DNA of 64,000 bases, from positions 117,249-181,248 of the forward strand of contig JAGTJM010000065.1 of assembly GCA_020747015.1 (NCBI GenBank), given 5' to 3'. Source of the stretch: Pyrenochaeta sp. MPI-SDFR-AT-0127 (taxonomy: Eukaryota > Ascomycota > Dothideomycetes > Pleosporales > Cucurbitariaceae). Shown in pieces: positions 1-10,237 of this stretch. A program made the translations under genes and the position numbers. Below the pieces are notes generated by a model. It had not been told where the DNA came from. It did not search any database and saw only the letters and a program-made list of their open reading frames with translations. How positions within the stretch are numbered: position 1 is the stretch's first letter; every line of letters begins with the position of its first letter.

Positions 1-475
1 TGACCTGGCCAGGGTGTGGGTGGGTGTTTCTGAGTTCAAATAACAGTCAGGCGCATTCACACCCGGTCGCGAGGTCGACGGCGAAGGCGACGAGCCCTCC
101 AAAGCCGGGCCCCCTGCCGCTGGGAGAGTCGTAGGCCATCTAACCGTCTTTGTGATCGTTCCAAGGTTGACGTCGACTAGGGCTTGGCGGTGAAGAGCCG
201 CTGGTCTCGGGGTTACTCTCAAGAGAGGACTTGTGACTTGTTGCCCTTGTATTAGAACGTCGCAAGTATATTATAGGCCGCAGGCAGGGCGACAAAAGAT
301 GCAAACATCAAACATTCTTTCTCAAAGAGCTGCATATTCAATTGTGTCCTTTCTGAGCCTAGCGCCGTTCCAGAGACCAGTTACCCTGATAATCATGCCC
401 TTCATGCTCACCCTATGCTTACTCTTCGCCTGCGGTCCGCCTCAGCGTTTCCATCATCACTAAACATCAAGCCAA
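1..475. other. 5' flank without a supported gene
   Basis: No coding region is convincing here. A 76-codon frame at 233-463 has no recognisable motif and ends 13 bp before the start of the GTPase gene, so this stretch is probably the promoter and 5' UTR of that gene. Confidence 0.4.
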
Positions 476-1289
476 ATGATTCTCACAAGAAGGAAATACA
501 AGAAAAGTGAAGCAAATGTCGTTGTTCTCGGCGAATCTGGTGTTGGGAAGACACGCTTTTGCGACATGGTAATCTCCCTCGTCTCCCCATCGGTCCATAA
601 TCCAAGCATCTTTTCACATGCAACAGTTCATTGAAGGCAAGCCCTTTGTTCTCTACAGCGCCATTGCACCCGACATCCGTCGACGGAAATTGCTCATCGA
701 CGAAGAGATCTGGTCTCTTGATCTCATGGATCTCAATTCCACCCTGATCAGAGAAGAGGACCCCCAATTCCGCCCGCAATTCTTCAATTCCAGTCTTCTC
801 CAAGCCATAGGTATCGTGCTCATGTACGACGTGACAAGCAAGGCCAGTTTTGAGAATCTTACTACCCATGCATACATGTACGCGTGGACGCAACGAAGAA
901 CGGAGACTACGCATGGTGAGCCGTACTTGACTGGCAGTCAAAGATTTGGCTGCGTGTTGGTGGGAAATAAGGCGGATCTTGTAAGGAAAGACCCTCGCAA
1001 GCGTGAAGTCAGCCAAGAAATGGCAGAGCAGTGGGCACAGAGTCAAGGGTTCAAGCACTTTGAGGTGAATTCAAACGATAGAGGAGAGGTCGAAACTGCT
1101 GTAGAAGCTCTAGTAACGAGTATACGGAGAGTAAGGGCGTGGGATGCTGAGGAAATCGAAGAGAGAAGGAGGATCGACAGAGAAGAAGAGCAGGACTCGA
1201 AGAGCAAAGGGAAGAAAACCAAGACATCCTTTAGCAGTTCCATTAAACAAGCCTTTAAAACGCCAAATCAAATCCAAAGAACGATGTAG
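476..1289 (+). CDS. Ras-like small GTPase, degenerate G3 box
   Basis: Two exons, 476-568 and 627-1289, joined in phase 0 across a 58-nt intron (GTAATC..CAACAG), give 251 aa. The first exon carries the P-loop GESGVGKT (residues 19-26), which shows that the ATG at 476 is needed; starting downstream would lose the nucleotide-binding site. The G4 box NKAD lies at 145-148. Where Ras proteins have WDTAGxE, this one reads roughly LDLMDLNS (62-69) and lacks the DxxG glycine that senses the gamma phosphate. The C-terminus is long, Lys/Glu/Ser rich and has no CAAX box, so prenylation is unlikely. The fold is clear from G1 and G4; GTP hydrolysis and any signalling role are uncertain. It could be a pseudo-GTPase. 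Confidence 0.85.
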
Positions 1290-1571
1290 CATTCGAGCTT
1301 GTGGCATACCACAAGCTAGTCCATGTTGGTGTGGGCTTTCCCTACCCTCCCTCTTCGTCTTGCCGTAAACACCTTAGGCCATTGTCTCACCAATTCAGAA
1401 AAAAACTACGATCAGCCGCATGATCGCTAGCTTTCAATAGATTACTCAACTACATTCGCGGGTGCCAAACCAAACAATGACGTCGTGTCGGAAGTAGGTC
1501 CGCACGCCAATACATCATCCGAATCACACCCACAGACGACAATTAAGCAAAGATCAAGAATCACCCAAGTC

Positions 1572-1586
1572 TTTTGATATATATTC
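1572..1586 (+). promoter_or_regulatory. TATA-like element of the GST gene
   Basis: A GATATATATTCC stretch lies about 65 bp upstream of the ATG at 1647, a reasonable distance for a fungal core promoter. This is a sequence match only. Confidence 0.3.
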
Positions 1587-1646
1587 CTGACATTACTGTT
1601 CAAGTCAAGTGCCTCAATAAACTAGTTCCAAGACTTTGTACTTGAA

Positions 1647-2324
1647 ATGACCGCAAGCATGGAGCCGCTCACCCTCATGTCCGCCACCCCTTCGCCCTTT
1701 GCCCGAATGAATCGCATCGCTCTGGCCCTAAAATCAATCCCATTCACGCTCAAAAACGAAATACCCTGGGAATCCACAACCGAGACTCCACAATACAACC
1801 CGTTGGAGAAACTCCCAATCCTCATCTTCCCCGATGGCAGGCCGCCCGTCTACGACAGCGCACACATTCAAGAGTACATTGTGCGCAAGTTCGCAGACCG
1901 CGGACCAAAGCTGATTACTGGTGATTTGGACCAGGATCTAGAGATTCGGCAGATTGTTGTGCTAAGTGAAGGTTGTTTGGATGCCATTGTTATCAACCGC
2001 TTCGAAAGCCGGCGGGAGGAAGCTGTGCGATCAAAGCCTTGGATGGACAGACAGAACCGCAAGATCGATGGTGCAATGAGAGCCTTCGACGATATGGTGT
2101 CTGGGCGAAAGAATGCAGGGAAGGAGTATCTTGTGGGTGATGACTTGACGATTGCAGACATTGCAGTCATTTGCACTATTGGCTTTATCGACTTTGCGGG
2201 GATGCGACCAGAGTGGAAGACCAAATACGCCACTTTGGCAAACTGGTTTGACAAGTTGGATGCGAGGAAAGAATTCGAGGAGACGAGGCCTGTCATGTTT
2301 GACTTGAAGGAGACAGTTGTCTAG
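1647..2324 (+). CDS. Glutathione S-transferase
   Basis: An intron-free gene of 225 aa, the usual cytosolic GST length. The N-terminal thioredoxin-like domain (about 6-82) has the TPSPFAR segment (14-20), which places a serine where Ser-type GSTs activate glutathione. The cis-proline in KLPIL (55-59) and the DSAHI turn (70-74), equivalent to the ESxxI glutathione gamma-glutamyl binding motif, follow. The all-helical C-terminal domain contains LTIADIA, the conserved N-capping/hydrophobic-staple motif of GST folding. Expected role: conjugation of glutathione to electrophiles in the cytosol, for detoxification or in secondary metabolism. It converges with the FAD monooxygenase gene, their stop codons being 57 bp apart. 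The class (bacterial-like or Ure2-like) is not assigned. Confidence 0.9.
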   Translation: MTASMEPLTLMSATPSPFARMNRIALALKSIPFTLKNEIPWESTTETPQYNPLEKLPILIFPDGRPPVYDSAHIQEYIVRKFADRGPKLITGDLDQDLEIRQIVVLSEGCLDAIVINRFESRREEAVRSKPWMDRQNRKIDGAMRAFDDMVSGRKNAGKEYLVGDDLTIADIAVICTIGFIDFAGMRPEWKTKYATLANWFDKLDARKEFEETRPVMFDLKETVV

Positions 2325-2380
2325 CATTCAGCACCTCAGTCCCAGAAAATCAGCCTGTATTTGTACAACCAACCGTAGCT

Positions 2381-4132
2381 TCAAATGTTCTTCTTCGCTT
2401 CACCCTGTGTTCTTTTCAAATAGTCTCCTAAAATTCCCTTGATTCTCTTCGAACCCATCTCCCCAAACAGGCCCCTCTCCCTTCTAATCCCTTCCATTCC
2501 CAGATCTTCAAGCAACTGATCCGTATATGGCACCATGTCAAAGAAAAAGAAGCTCCCTCTTTGCCCCTTTGCTGGATATCGTCGCTTCATCCACGCATTC
2601 ACTAGCGCAACTTCATCCCTCATATGCGCCTGGCTGGGCAATTTGATATGGCCGTCGAAAACCGCAATAGCGTACAGGGACTGAACCTCAGAGTTGTACG
2701 TGTGGTTTGCAAAATTTGTGCGCCCGAGGAACGCTATCGTTGGGCTAGTTGATGTGGTGGGGAAGATGGAACGGTATAGGCGAAACGGTGTTGTTCCTGC
2801 CGCCTTCTTGTAATACACAGGCGGTTTGGCGAGATTTGGAAAGCGACGCAGAACTTTTGCATCTGCTTCTTTCTCTAGTAAAGTCCACTTGTCTACCTCG
2901 TCTGCATCAGCGGATCTAGGGGGCAGTGATGAAATCGTGGTCGCAAGACCGAGCGAGGCCGAGGCTTGAGCGCCAAAGTAGGGAGTTGTTTCATGCCATC
3001 CCGTTGCATACACGATAACATCGGCTTTGATGGTGGTATCATCATGGAGTGTGAAGTCAGTCGGGGATATTTTTTCGATGTCTTGCCGATATACTTTGAC
3101 TTTGGAAGCGATTGTGTCATAAAAGTCAGGTCGCTGATTTACACCACTGCTGGATATCTGCCAGAATAACGGACCATCTGGCGTCAAGTTTGCAAATCCG
3201 TTTTCTCGCGCTGTTGTGTCTTTTCGGTTGTATTTTGCGCGCCCGTACACATCGCTTTGCACACCCATCCAAAGCAAGCCCAGGAATGCACGACCAATGG
3301 CGGTCAGGTTGAGGAACCAAGTCCACCAGTTCTGAGGTGTATAAATACATCCCGTAATGGTGGCCATAAAACTGGTATGGAACGCTGTGTTCGCATTGCG
3401 ATACTTATTAACCGGCGCATCGGCGGGAAGATACGCAGCTGGTCCGTTTCCGCTCTTGCGAATGACCCAGTGTACATCTTTCAACCCAGATTTTGCACAT
3501 GCGTAGGCTACGTCCCCGGCCGACTTGCCACCACCAACGACAACTACGTGGTTCTTTGGCTGCAGAATGGTGGATGAATGTCGACCGAAGTCCTTCGAGT
3601 GGATCTGCAAGCCACGAAAAGATTCTGAGCCATTAATCTGCGGTATATTCGCGAGTGAAGTAAGCCCTGTAGCGTCGATGACCTTTTTTGCGGCATACTT
3701 TCCACCAGAAGTCGTCGTAGCTTTCCAAACTTCGCCTTCTTTCCACAGCCTTTTCACCCCTGAATTACAGACAATCCTGTCCCGCAAGCTCTTTCCTCCA
3801 AATTCGTGTTCATCAACATAATCTTCCAAGTACTTTGCAAAATGCTTCGCAGGGAAATGTTGATAATATGACTCTTCACCTTCAGGCAGGTTGAGAGGTT
3901 TGTCAGAGTATTCCCAGATCTCTAGTGGTGACTGCGTGAAGAAATGCGGATAGACACGTTCTTTGCTCCATACGCCTCCAGGACTTTCACCGGCTTCTAG
4001 GGCGAGGACACTATGAGTTGGATGTATGCTGAGGTATGTACGTAAAGCTTGAACACCATATATACCGCAGCCAATGATGAGGAGGTCCAGAGGGTCATTA
4101 TTCTCGCGCCGTTGTTGTGCGTTTAAAGGCAT
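2381..4132 (-). CDS. FAD/NAD(P)H-dependent monooxygenase, FMO-like
   Basis: A single exon of 583 aa. An N-terminal FAD-binding Rossmann motif GCGIYG lies at 21-26 after a hydrophobic strand. An FMO-type fingerprint FRGLQIHSKDF is at 172-182. The second dinucleotide motif VVVVGGGKSAGD (196-207) should bind NADPH, and a YATGW segment further on matches the ATG motif of FMO/Baeyer-Villiger relatives. Such enzymes form a flavin C4a-hydroperoxide and oxygenate nitrogen, sulfur or ketone substrates; the substrate here is unknown. A hydrophobic stretch around 265-295 (WWTWFLNLTAIGRAFLGLLW) may be a membrane-associated insertion. Its neighbour upstream on the same strand is an RTA1-like membrane protein. 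FMO-like is preferred over true Baeyer-Villiger monooxygenase because the full BVMO fingerprint is not present. Confidence 0.88.
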   Translation of the reverse strand: MPLNAQQRRENNDPLDLLIIGCGIYGVQALRTYLSIHPTHSVLALEAGESPGGVWSKERVYPHFFTQSPLEIWEYSDKPLNLPEGEESYYQHFPAKHFAKYLEDYVDEHEFGGKSLRDRIVCNSGVKRLWKEGEVWKATTTSGGKYAAKKVIDATGLTSLANIPQINGSESFRGLQIHSKDFGRHSSTILQPKNHVVVVGGGKSAGDVAYACAKSGLKDVHWVIRKSGNGPAAYLPADAPVNKYRNANTAFHTSFMATITGCIYTPQNWWTWFLNLTAIGRAFLGLLWMGVQSDVYGRAKYNRKDTTARENGFANLTPDGPLFWQISSSGVNQRPDFYDTIASKVKVYRQDIEKISPTDFTLHDDTTIKADVIVYATGWHETTPYFGAQASASLGLATTISSLPPRSADADEVDKWTLLEKEADAKVLRRFPNLAKPPVYYKKAAGTTPFRLYRSIFPTTSTSPTIAFLGRTNFANHTYNSEVQSLYAIAVFDGHIKLPSQAHMRDEVALVNAWMKRRYPAKGQRGSFFFFDMVPYTDQLLEDLGMEGIRRERGLFGEMGSKRIKGILGDYLKRTQGEAKKNI

Positions 4133-4208
4133 AGTGTGATAAGCAGCTACTTGCCGTTCAATTACGCGAGTGTGGTAATTAGAGGCAGGAGAAGCACTGA
4201 AATATGTT

Positions 4209-4215
4209 CTTTATA
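4209..4215 (-). promoter_or_regulatory. TATA box of the FAD monooxygenase gene
   Basis: On the minus strand a TATAAAG heptamer lies 77 bp upstream of the ATG at 4132. It agrees well with the TATA consensus; no other promoter evidence is available. Confidence 0.4.
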
Positions 4216-4593
4216 TTATCAACCAGCGCGTACGCCCCTCCCCAGCTGAGCACTATGGCGCTGGTAGCTGGAACTCCTAGCTCCGACGCGATTGCTTTGT
4301 CCACCGGCTTTGGTATAAGCTCGCCAAATCCTCCAATCACGGCCCTTTTCTATCGATCAGCTGAACGCGAACCAAAGATTTACATTTATGAGCTAGATGA
4401 TCCTGGTCGCAAAACCGCTAGTTTCCTGTTGCGGAGTAAAGTGCATTTCTTAGTAGATGGCTTGCTCCGTCTGAATTTCGATCTTTTCTCGGATTCGCCC
4501 AATGATATGGTTTATTACCAACTCCGAAATCTTTCTTTCCCTCGAGTATTCAGACCATCGTGTGAAACCCAAACGTCAAGAAACCTGATTCTG

Positions 4594-5533
4594 TCATGAC
4601 GTATGCTCAGAATACTTCTTCATATGAACATGGTCGATATCCGCGCTCACATTTTCGCCTGTAGGTTCAATTCCCGAATCGGTCTGACCATCCTGTAACT
4701 GTGGTGGATACCAAATGTAGAAGACAATCATAATTACAAGCATCAGTACTCCATCGAAGACGTACACTGGCCATTCGTTCTTGAACAGGTAGCTATCATG
4801 TCCCGCAATAAATTCCACGAGCCGGAAGATGTTGCGTATCGAGATGATGACCGAGGTGCCGTACAGCATGTTGAGGACCGACTCCCATGGGATATTAACG
4901 CTCCCACCCGTTCCGGCAAGATGGGTCCGAAAATTCCTATGGAAGAGCAAGCAGCAGTACATAAAGCCTGCGAAGATCAAGACCTGCAGCATTAATCCTG
5001 CAACAATGACACCGTTTCCAACTTTCTCCAGATGCGGCTTTGGTAAAAATCCCGCACCGGTCGATTGTATGTTCAGACAAAGGAGATCTCCACCAACAAA
5101 GAACCATGTGCACCATCGTGGAGTAATAAGCGAGAAGTGTTCACCATGAATCGCTCGTACGACCCGAGAGTATACCATGTACAGCGTTCCAGCAAACAGA
5201 CAGGGCGGCAGGAGGATGAATATGGCTTGAAGGAGGAAGGGGGCGAGGGAACCCGTATGAGATGTTGCAATTCCTCGACATGCATAGCCTATCGTTTCGC
5301 CTATAAGATAATCTGTTAGCGTTGGCTATTTTATTAACGCTGGGGGGCTTTTTTTGGAACATACTGGCACCTCCAATGATGAAGGGGATGCAAAACCATG
5401 TTTGATATTTGACCATTTTTTTGGCATGAGCGATGGTAAGGAGTGTAAAGAGGATTGCGAAGAGGATTGCTGTCGGAAGGTTGGGGATATACTTCCACAA
5501 ATATGCTCCTTTGTATGTGTCGATAGTTGGCAT
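4594..5533 (-). CDS. RTA1-like lipid-translocating/stress membrane protein
   Basis: Exon 1 is 5365-5533 and exon 2 is 4594-5300, separated by a 64-nt intron (GTATGT..TTATAG); joined they give 291 aa. The junction restores IIGGASETIGYACRG, the conserved second-helix region of the RTA1 family, which confirms the splice. About seven hydrophobic segments can be seen, beginning with TAILFAILFTLLTIA, and the tail (last 30 residues) is hydrophilic. RTA1 family members include yeast Rta1, Rsb1 (sphingoid base export), Pug1 and Yer185w; they sit in the plasma membrane and are linked to resistance to lipophilic compounds. The gene lies 461 bp upstream of the FAD monooxygenase on the same strand, and next to a transcription factor, so co-regulation is plausible but not shown. 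The exact substrate cannot be told. Confidence 0.9.
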
Positions 5534-6159
5534 GGTTGGGTGAGGACAATGGTGTGACCCTTTTAATTTTTTATGTTCTTAACTATAGAATGCTTAATAG
5601 AAATTACGACAAGTAAAATATTTTTTATGGGACAAGCGGGAAGGGATAAGATACTCTGAGAATGCCTATGAGAAGACGCAGTCACCGTTAAATATAATAC
5701 AGCGATTAGTCTATTCTGACCTTGCCCATACCTGACTGACCTACAACCAAGACATACTTTTATTCCAGCTGCGGGCCCGCGTGTACCAATGAGGCGGTCA
5801 AATGCTTGGTCTCCGTTCATGCCTCGTTTCTCACTGAAATTCTGTGCCGAAATGGGTTTTACTTGCGAGATGAGGCGCCTAATTCACGGAGACGTTACCT
5901 ACGTTCTTGTGAAATAAGCTGACCATAGGTAAAAGTTGTCCATTCATGACACTTGATTGGCGCATTCAGAATAAGGCGGACCATAGGAGCCTCGCATTGT
6001 CGAACACGCGTATTACATAATCGATCATTTGCACCAAAATAGTGTCTCTCACGTCGAAAAGCCAAGGCCCATTATTGCCAAGCGGCCTTGCTGACGTAGA
6101 TAATCGGAGCAAATATAAGGTAATACGCGTGTTGATGTTCATACATACATGCGACAAAG
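5534..6159. other. Divergent intergenic region, RTA1-like gene / Zn2Cys6 factor
   Basis: This 626-bp stretch separates two divergently transcribed genes and probably carries both promoters. I see no coding region and no clear inverted CGG triplet pair that could be named as the factor's own site with confidence. Confidence 0.4.
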
Positions 6160-7542
6160 ATGCTTCGCCGGAGCCACAAGAAGTCACAGAGAGGTTGCTT
6201 GGAGTGGTAAGTGTCATGGTTTTCCCTAGGGCCAAGGTTATTGCCTTGCCATTTCTCTCTGCCTTCGACCGAACTATACTGACATAATCATAGCAAGCGA
6301 CGGCACGTTAAAGTAAGCCACTTTCTGCAAAATGTCGTTTGTCGTGACTAATCTCAATGGCTTCCTTGTCATCAGCGTGACGAAATCCGCCCTCGTTGTA
6401 GGCTCTGCATGGCTTCCGATCGAGAGTGTAGCTTCACATTTCAAGCGACACAGACAGTCCTACCAATAACAGACTCATCATCGCAACTAGTGAACCCGGG
6501 AACTGCCCATAGTCACGTTACTTCTGCCAAATCTGGGGCTGTGTGTCTGACTTCAGTGCACTACGATGCTAGAGTGTCAAACAAGCCAACTGTGTATGAC
6601 CAGTATGATCCAACTTCTGACGACGCGATCAACTTCAGCCACATGGAGCTTCTTATCCACTTAACGCTTAATAATGACATGTTTAATCTAGGTGTTGGCA
6701 TCGAAGACTATCACTCCTTTGGTCTCCCGCTTGGACTTAAGGCAGCCCTCAAAGCACCGTATCTAATGTATCAGATTCTCGCGTTCTCTGCTCGGCACCT
6801 GGCATTCTTGAATCCTGAGCGCTCACAGCCATACCTTCACCAAGTTGTCATACTACAGACTCGCGCTGTTTCTCAATTCACTGCGGTTCCAATCGATGTC
6901 GACCAATCCAATTGTGTGCCTGTGCTGCTGTTCTCATCCGTCTTGGGCCATCACCTATTTGCCGATACGCTTGTCACGCGCGATGCCCGCGGCTTGGACG
7001 CCTTCATTGTCCACTATGTGCAGTGTGTGCAGACATACAGGGGTGTCTACAATATCGCCGTCTCTGCGTGGCCATTATTTATGGAATCGGAGCTAGCATC
7101 AATATTGTCGCTGAGCAAAAGTTTCACCTCCCGTGAACCCAAAGGAAACGATTGTCAAGGCGTTAGCCAGCGAATTGAGAGTACGTTGACTTTGACCGAG
7201 GGGGAGAAGGACGCTTGTAGGCGGGCGATCCAGTATCTGCAGGTCGGACTTGATGCAGCATTAGCGGTGGATCTGAAGGACGTGCCGATCAATCGGTTCC
7301 AGATGATTTCTGAATGGACTATGCTAGTTCCACCTGAATTTACAAGTATGCTAGCTAGGAAAAGACCGGAAGCATTGATAGTACTCGCGCACTATGCATT
7401 GTTGCTCCACCATGGTAGGCATCTATGGCAAGTTGGGGATGCTGGAGCGTATATCCTAGGCATCATTGGAGACCACCTTGGACTAGAGTGGGATTGTTGG
7501 CTGGAGTATCCGCGAGCGAGAGTTAATGCAACTGTCAGTTGA
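6160..7542 (+). CDS. Zn2Cys6 transcription factor with altered zinc cluster
   Basis: Three exons, 6160-6206, 6294-6312 (only 19 nt) and 6376-7542, give 410 aa. The first two short exons were recovered because together they encode an N-terminal zinc cluster: basic MLRRSHKKSQRG, then C13-x2-C16-x6-[R23]-x6-C30-x2-C33-x6-C40. The spacing is exact, but the third cysteine is Arg (CGT, the first codon of exon 3). The rest resembles the C-terminal regulatory region of Upc2-like and other fungal-specific factors, with LLIHLTLN and RHLAFLNPERS segments, so it should be a nuclear regulator. It lies between the RTA1-like gene and the amino-acid oxidase and is the obvious candidate regulator of its neighbours. 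Whether it still binds zinc and DNA is open. A sequencing error or unusual splice at the junction could also explain the missing Cys. Confidence 0.85.
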
Positions 7543-7788
7543 ACTTTTGAAGCCTCTATCTGATACCTTCCAGTGGGTAATGATACTTGGCTCTTTCGAG
7601 GCATGGCGGTACCTCAAGGAGTTTTGCCATGTCTAATCATCGGAGTCGAATGAGGATAACATAGAATGGCCGGAAACGTTTTTATTCACAAAGGTCACTC
7701 TCAGTGGAAGTGTCTATGATCCTGATGAGACGAAACTTGTAGAGAACTGAGATTCAACGGCAGTAGTAAGCTTCACCTCGTATAGTGC
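7543..7788. other. Intergenic, 3' of the transcription factor
   Basis: A short spacer between the factor's stop codon and the tandem repeat array. No coding region is visible; the right end (about 7770-7788) weakly resembles the tail of a repeat unit, so a decayed further copy may lie here. Confidence 0.35.
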
Positions 7789-8139
7789 CCTTCAAAAGAC
7801 AAGGTTTTTCATTACTCTTACTTCTATGCTCATTAAAGTGCCTATCGTTATAGATTGATCCACCTCGCTGGCTGTCCTTCAAAAGACATTATTCTTCGCT
7901 ACTTTCATTTGTGCGCTCATCAAAGTGCTCATTGTTCACAGATTAATCTAACGCGCAGATTGTACCTTCAAAAGACGTCATTTGCTACTACTGTTACTTA
8001 TGTGTTCATTCAAGTGCTAATTGGTTACAGATTAATCCGCATCGCCAGCTAGCCTTTAGAAGACTTTTTAATACTTTTAATTGTGTTCTCATCAAGTGCC
8101 TATTGTTCACAGATTGATCCACCTCGCCATCCAAAAGCG
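7789..8139. repeat. Tandem array, about four 87-89 bp units copying the oxidase 3' end
   Basis: Units start at 7789, 7876, 7965 and 8053, each marked on the plus strand by CCTTCAAAAGAC (CCTTTAGAAGAC in the last), a CATCAAGTGC-like middle and an ACAGATTGATCCACC-like end. The last unit runs into the 3' coding end of the flavin oxidase gene. Read on the minus strand, the ends of the units encode versions of the oxidase C-terminus ARWINL-stop: intact in unit 1 (stop TAA), AMRINL-stop in unit 3, damaged in unit 2. The array therefore looks like repeated duplication of the last codons plus the 3' flank of that gene. Units have diverged by roughly a quarter of positions. Confidence 0.85.
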
Positions 8140-10237
8140 ATTGACTTCCTTTGCATCATCCACAAGCCCGATGTCAAGTAACATCTGCACACTCCCTCTA
8201 ACAGCACTCTCCAACGCACTAAAAACCCAGCTGTGGGTATAACTCGTATGTTCCCCAATGAAGACGGTGTTGAATTCCGTTTGCCAGAATGCCGGCAAGT
8301 AGAGTTGCTGTTGCGGTACAATAGGTACTGCCCAGGACCCTGCATGGTGCTCATCCGACTCCCAGCAATGTCTCGCGTAGTTACCTGTGAACATTTCGTT
8401 CGCGATGGGGCCGTGGAGCTCGACCATGGCGCGCTGAATGTAGGCGATATGTTCGGCTTCGGGCATTGCGCATGCGACGACAGCGTCGGTGCTGGAAATG
8501 TATGATGTGAGCATAACGCCTGGACCAGTGCTGTTGATCTTGTAGCTGGGATAGCAGATCTGCCCAATGCCATAGATGTCGACTCGGCCGCAACCGCCAA
8601 TGATTGGGTGCTCAAGATGCTCCCAGTAACGTTCTTTATACTGCATAGCGACTTTCACAGATCCGTCGAAGACGGTGCGGTCAATAGCCCGCCGCATAAG
8701 GGATGAGTGAGGTGGAAGCTTCCAAAAGCGTAGGAGGTTGAACGGAACAGAGTTGAAAATGTGGTCATATTCCTCAGTCGTAGTCTCGGCTGTCCATGGG
8801 TCGGAGCCAGTGGGTTTCGAAGATACGGTAAGAGTATTCGAATCTTCATTGTACTTGATACCAAACACCTTTGTGTCGAAACTGGTGCGGTTGCTAACGA
8901 GGGGATGAAATGCTTCAGGCAGACGACTCATACCCTTGTCGATAGTGCGCCATTCGTTCGCCATGAAGTATACTGTCTCAAATTCCCACATTGGCCAGGA
9001 GATAGCCGTTGATGTAACTTGATCAGTAATGTTTGCATCATATCCCATCACATGACGTAAATATTCGACTTCGCTGAAGTCTAACATTCCCTGTTCGACA
9101 GCCTCTTTATGCGCACGAAAGATGTCTTTAGCATAGAAGCGAGCGCGTTCTGGTGTCAACGCCTTGAAGTCATCGAGAGCAGCCATAGCCTCGTAGACTG
9201 CAGTGACGTTTGAATAACTTGAGTTAGCGTTATCGAGAAGAGATGGATCTAGCCTAGTTTCCATACGACCTGGAATCGTGCCATCGGGCCGGCGTTTCGA
9301 TGTTGCAACTGGTGCATTAGCGCTCGTTTGGATCCAAGGAATGAAGCCAACTTGATATGCTGGATCCTCGTTTTTGTTCATGTCGTTCAAGACATCAGCA
9401 AGCTGGAAGATCATCTTTTGGTCCTCGATGGGAAAAATCTCGTTGGTCTCAGTATCTGTAATGGTGTATGGAAAGCGCATCGGGCCAAGCTCGTGGTACT
9501 GGTAGTCTTCTGGCCTGCTGTTATTAAGATATGCAGTTTTCATACGGCCGCCAAGTCGATTTGAAGATTCGAGGATTTTCCAATTGCGGATACCAACAGA
9601 TTCAAGTATAAGCTAAAGGGCAATCAGTAAGAGTCCTAGTAGTGTACTTCATTTGCAAAGTACCCACAGCAGTCATCAATCCCGATATCCCAGCTCCTAT
9701 AATACCAAATTTCTTTTCCTTGGTAGCCGCAACAAATGTCTCATTCGAACTTTTCTCCTTGAGGTACTCCACGCCATCAAACCAAGGTCCCATAGGATCA
9801 GATATCTCAGCAAAAGTTGCTCTCTTTTTGATTTTCCTGCTTTTTACTTGAAATTGCTCTGAACTTCCGACCAGCTTCTCATTTAGAAAAGCGTGAAGAC
9901 ATCCTGCCTCAATGTCTGGAGGTGAAACCCAGACAAACCTGGTTGGTCTACGGTCGGTCCAATCAATGTGTCGTTTTGCAATGGGGTGGTCGCCAATGTG
10001 AGTGCTACCAATGTGGTGATGCACTTCGTGTAAGTCAATTGTGTCACATTGTCCATACGCGAGGTCAAATTTGCCACTTAGACCGCTATTGTATTCGATG
10101 TTGATATTCTGGATGCCATTGGACTCGACTAGAAAAGGTCCGGTGAAAGAGACATGTCGTTGTTGGAGCGGCTCCGAGATTACAAGCTGGTAGAAAACAC
10201 CCAGAAACGATGTGTACGCAAAAAGAGAGGGGGCCAT
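8107..10237 (-). CDS. Flavin amine oxidase, probable secreted L-amino-acid oxidase
   Basis: Exon 1 is 9668-10237 and exon 2 is 8107-9612; the 55-nt intron (GTGGGT..TTTAG) joins GISGLMTA to LILESVG, giving 691 aa. The FAD-binding motif FGIIGAGISGL (177-187) is followed by the GG motif RLGGR. The C-terminal part holds an FIGEHTSYTHSWVFSALESA segment typical of the flavin-binding end of amine oxidases. Such enzymes deaminate L-amino acids to keto acids with release of ammonia and hydrogen peroxide. The N-terminus (MAPSLFAYTSFLGVFYQLVIS) looks like a signal peptide, and many Asn-X-Ser/Thr sites fit secretion. About 175 residues precede the Rossmann motif, more than in most LAAOs. The first true ATG is at 10237. 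Its last codons are duplicated in the downstream repeat array. Other amine oxidase specificities remain possible. Confidence 0.88.

Noticed and set aside
4204..4599. 131-codon plus-strand frame between the FAD monooxygenase and RTA1-like genes
   Set aside because: It covers the monooxygenase promoter, overlaps the last codons of the RTA1-like gene on the other strand and has no motif.
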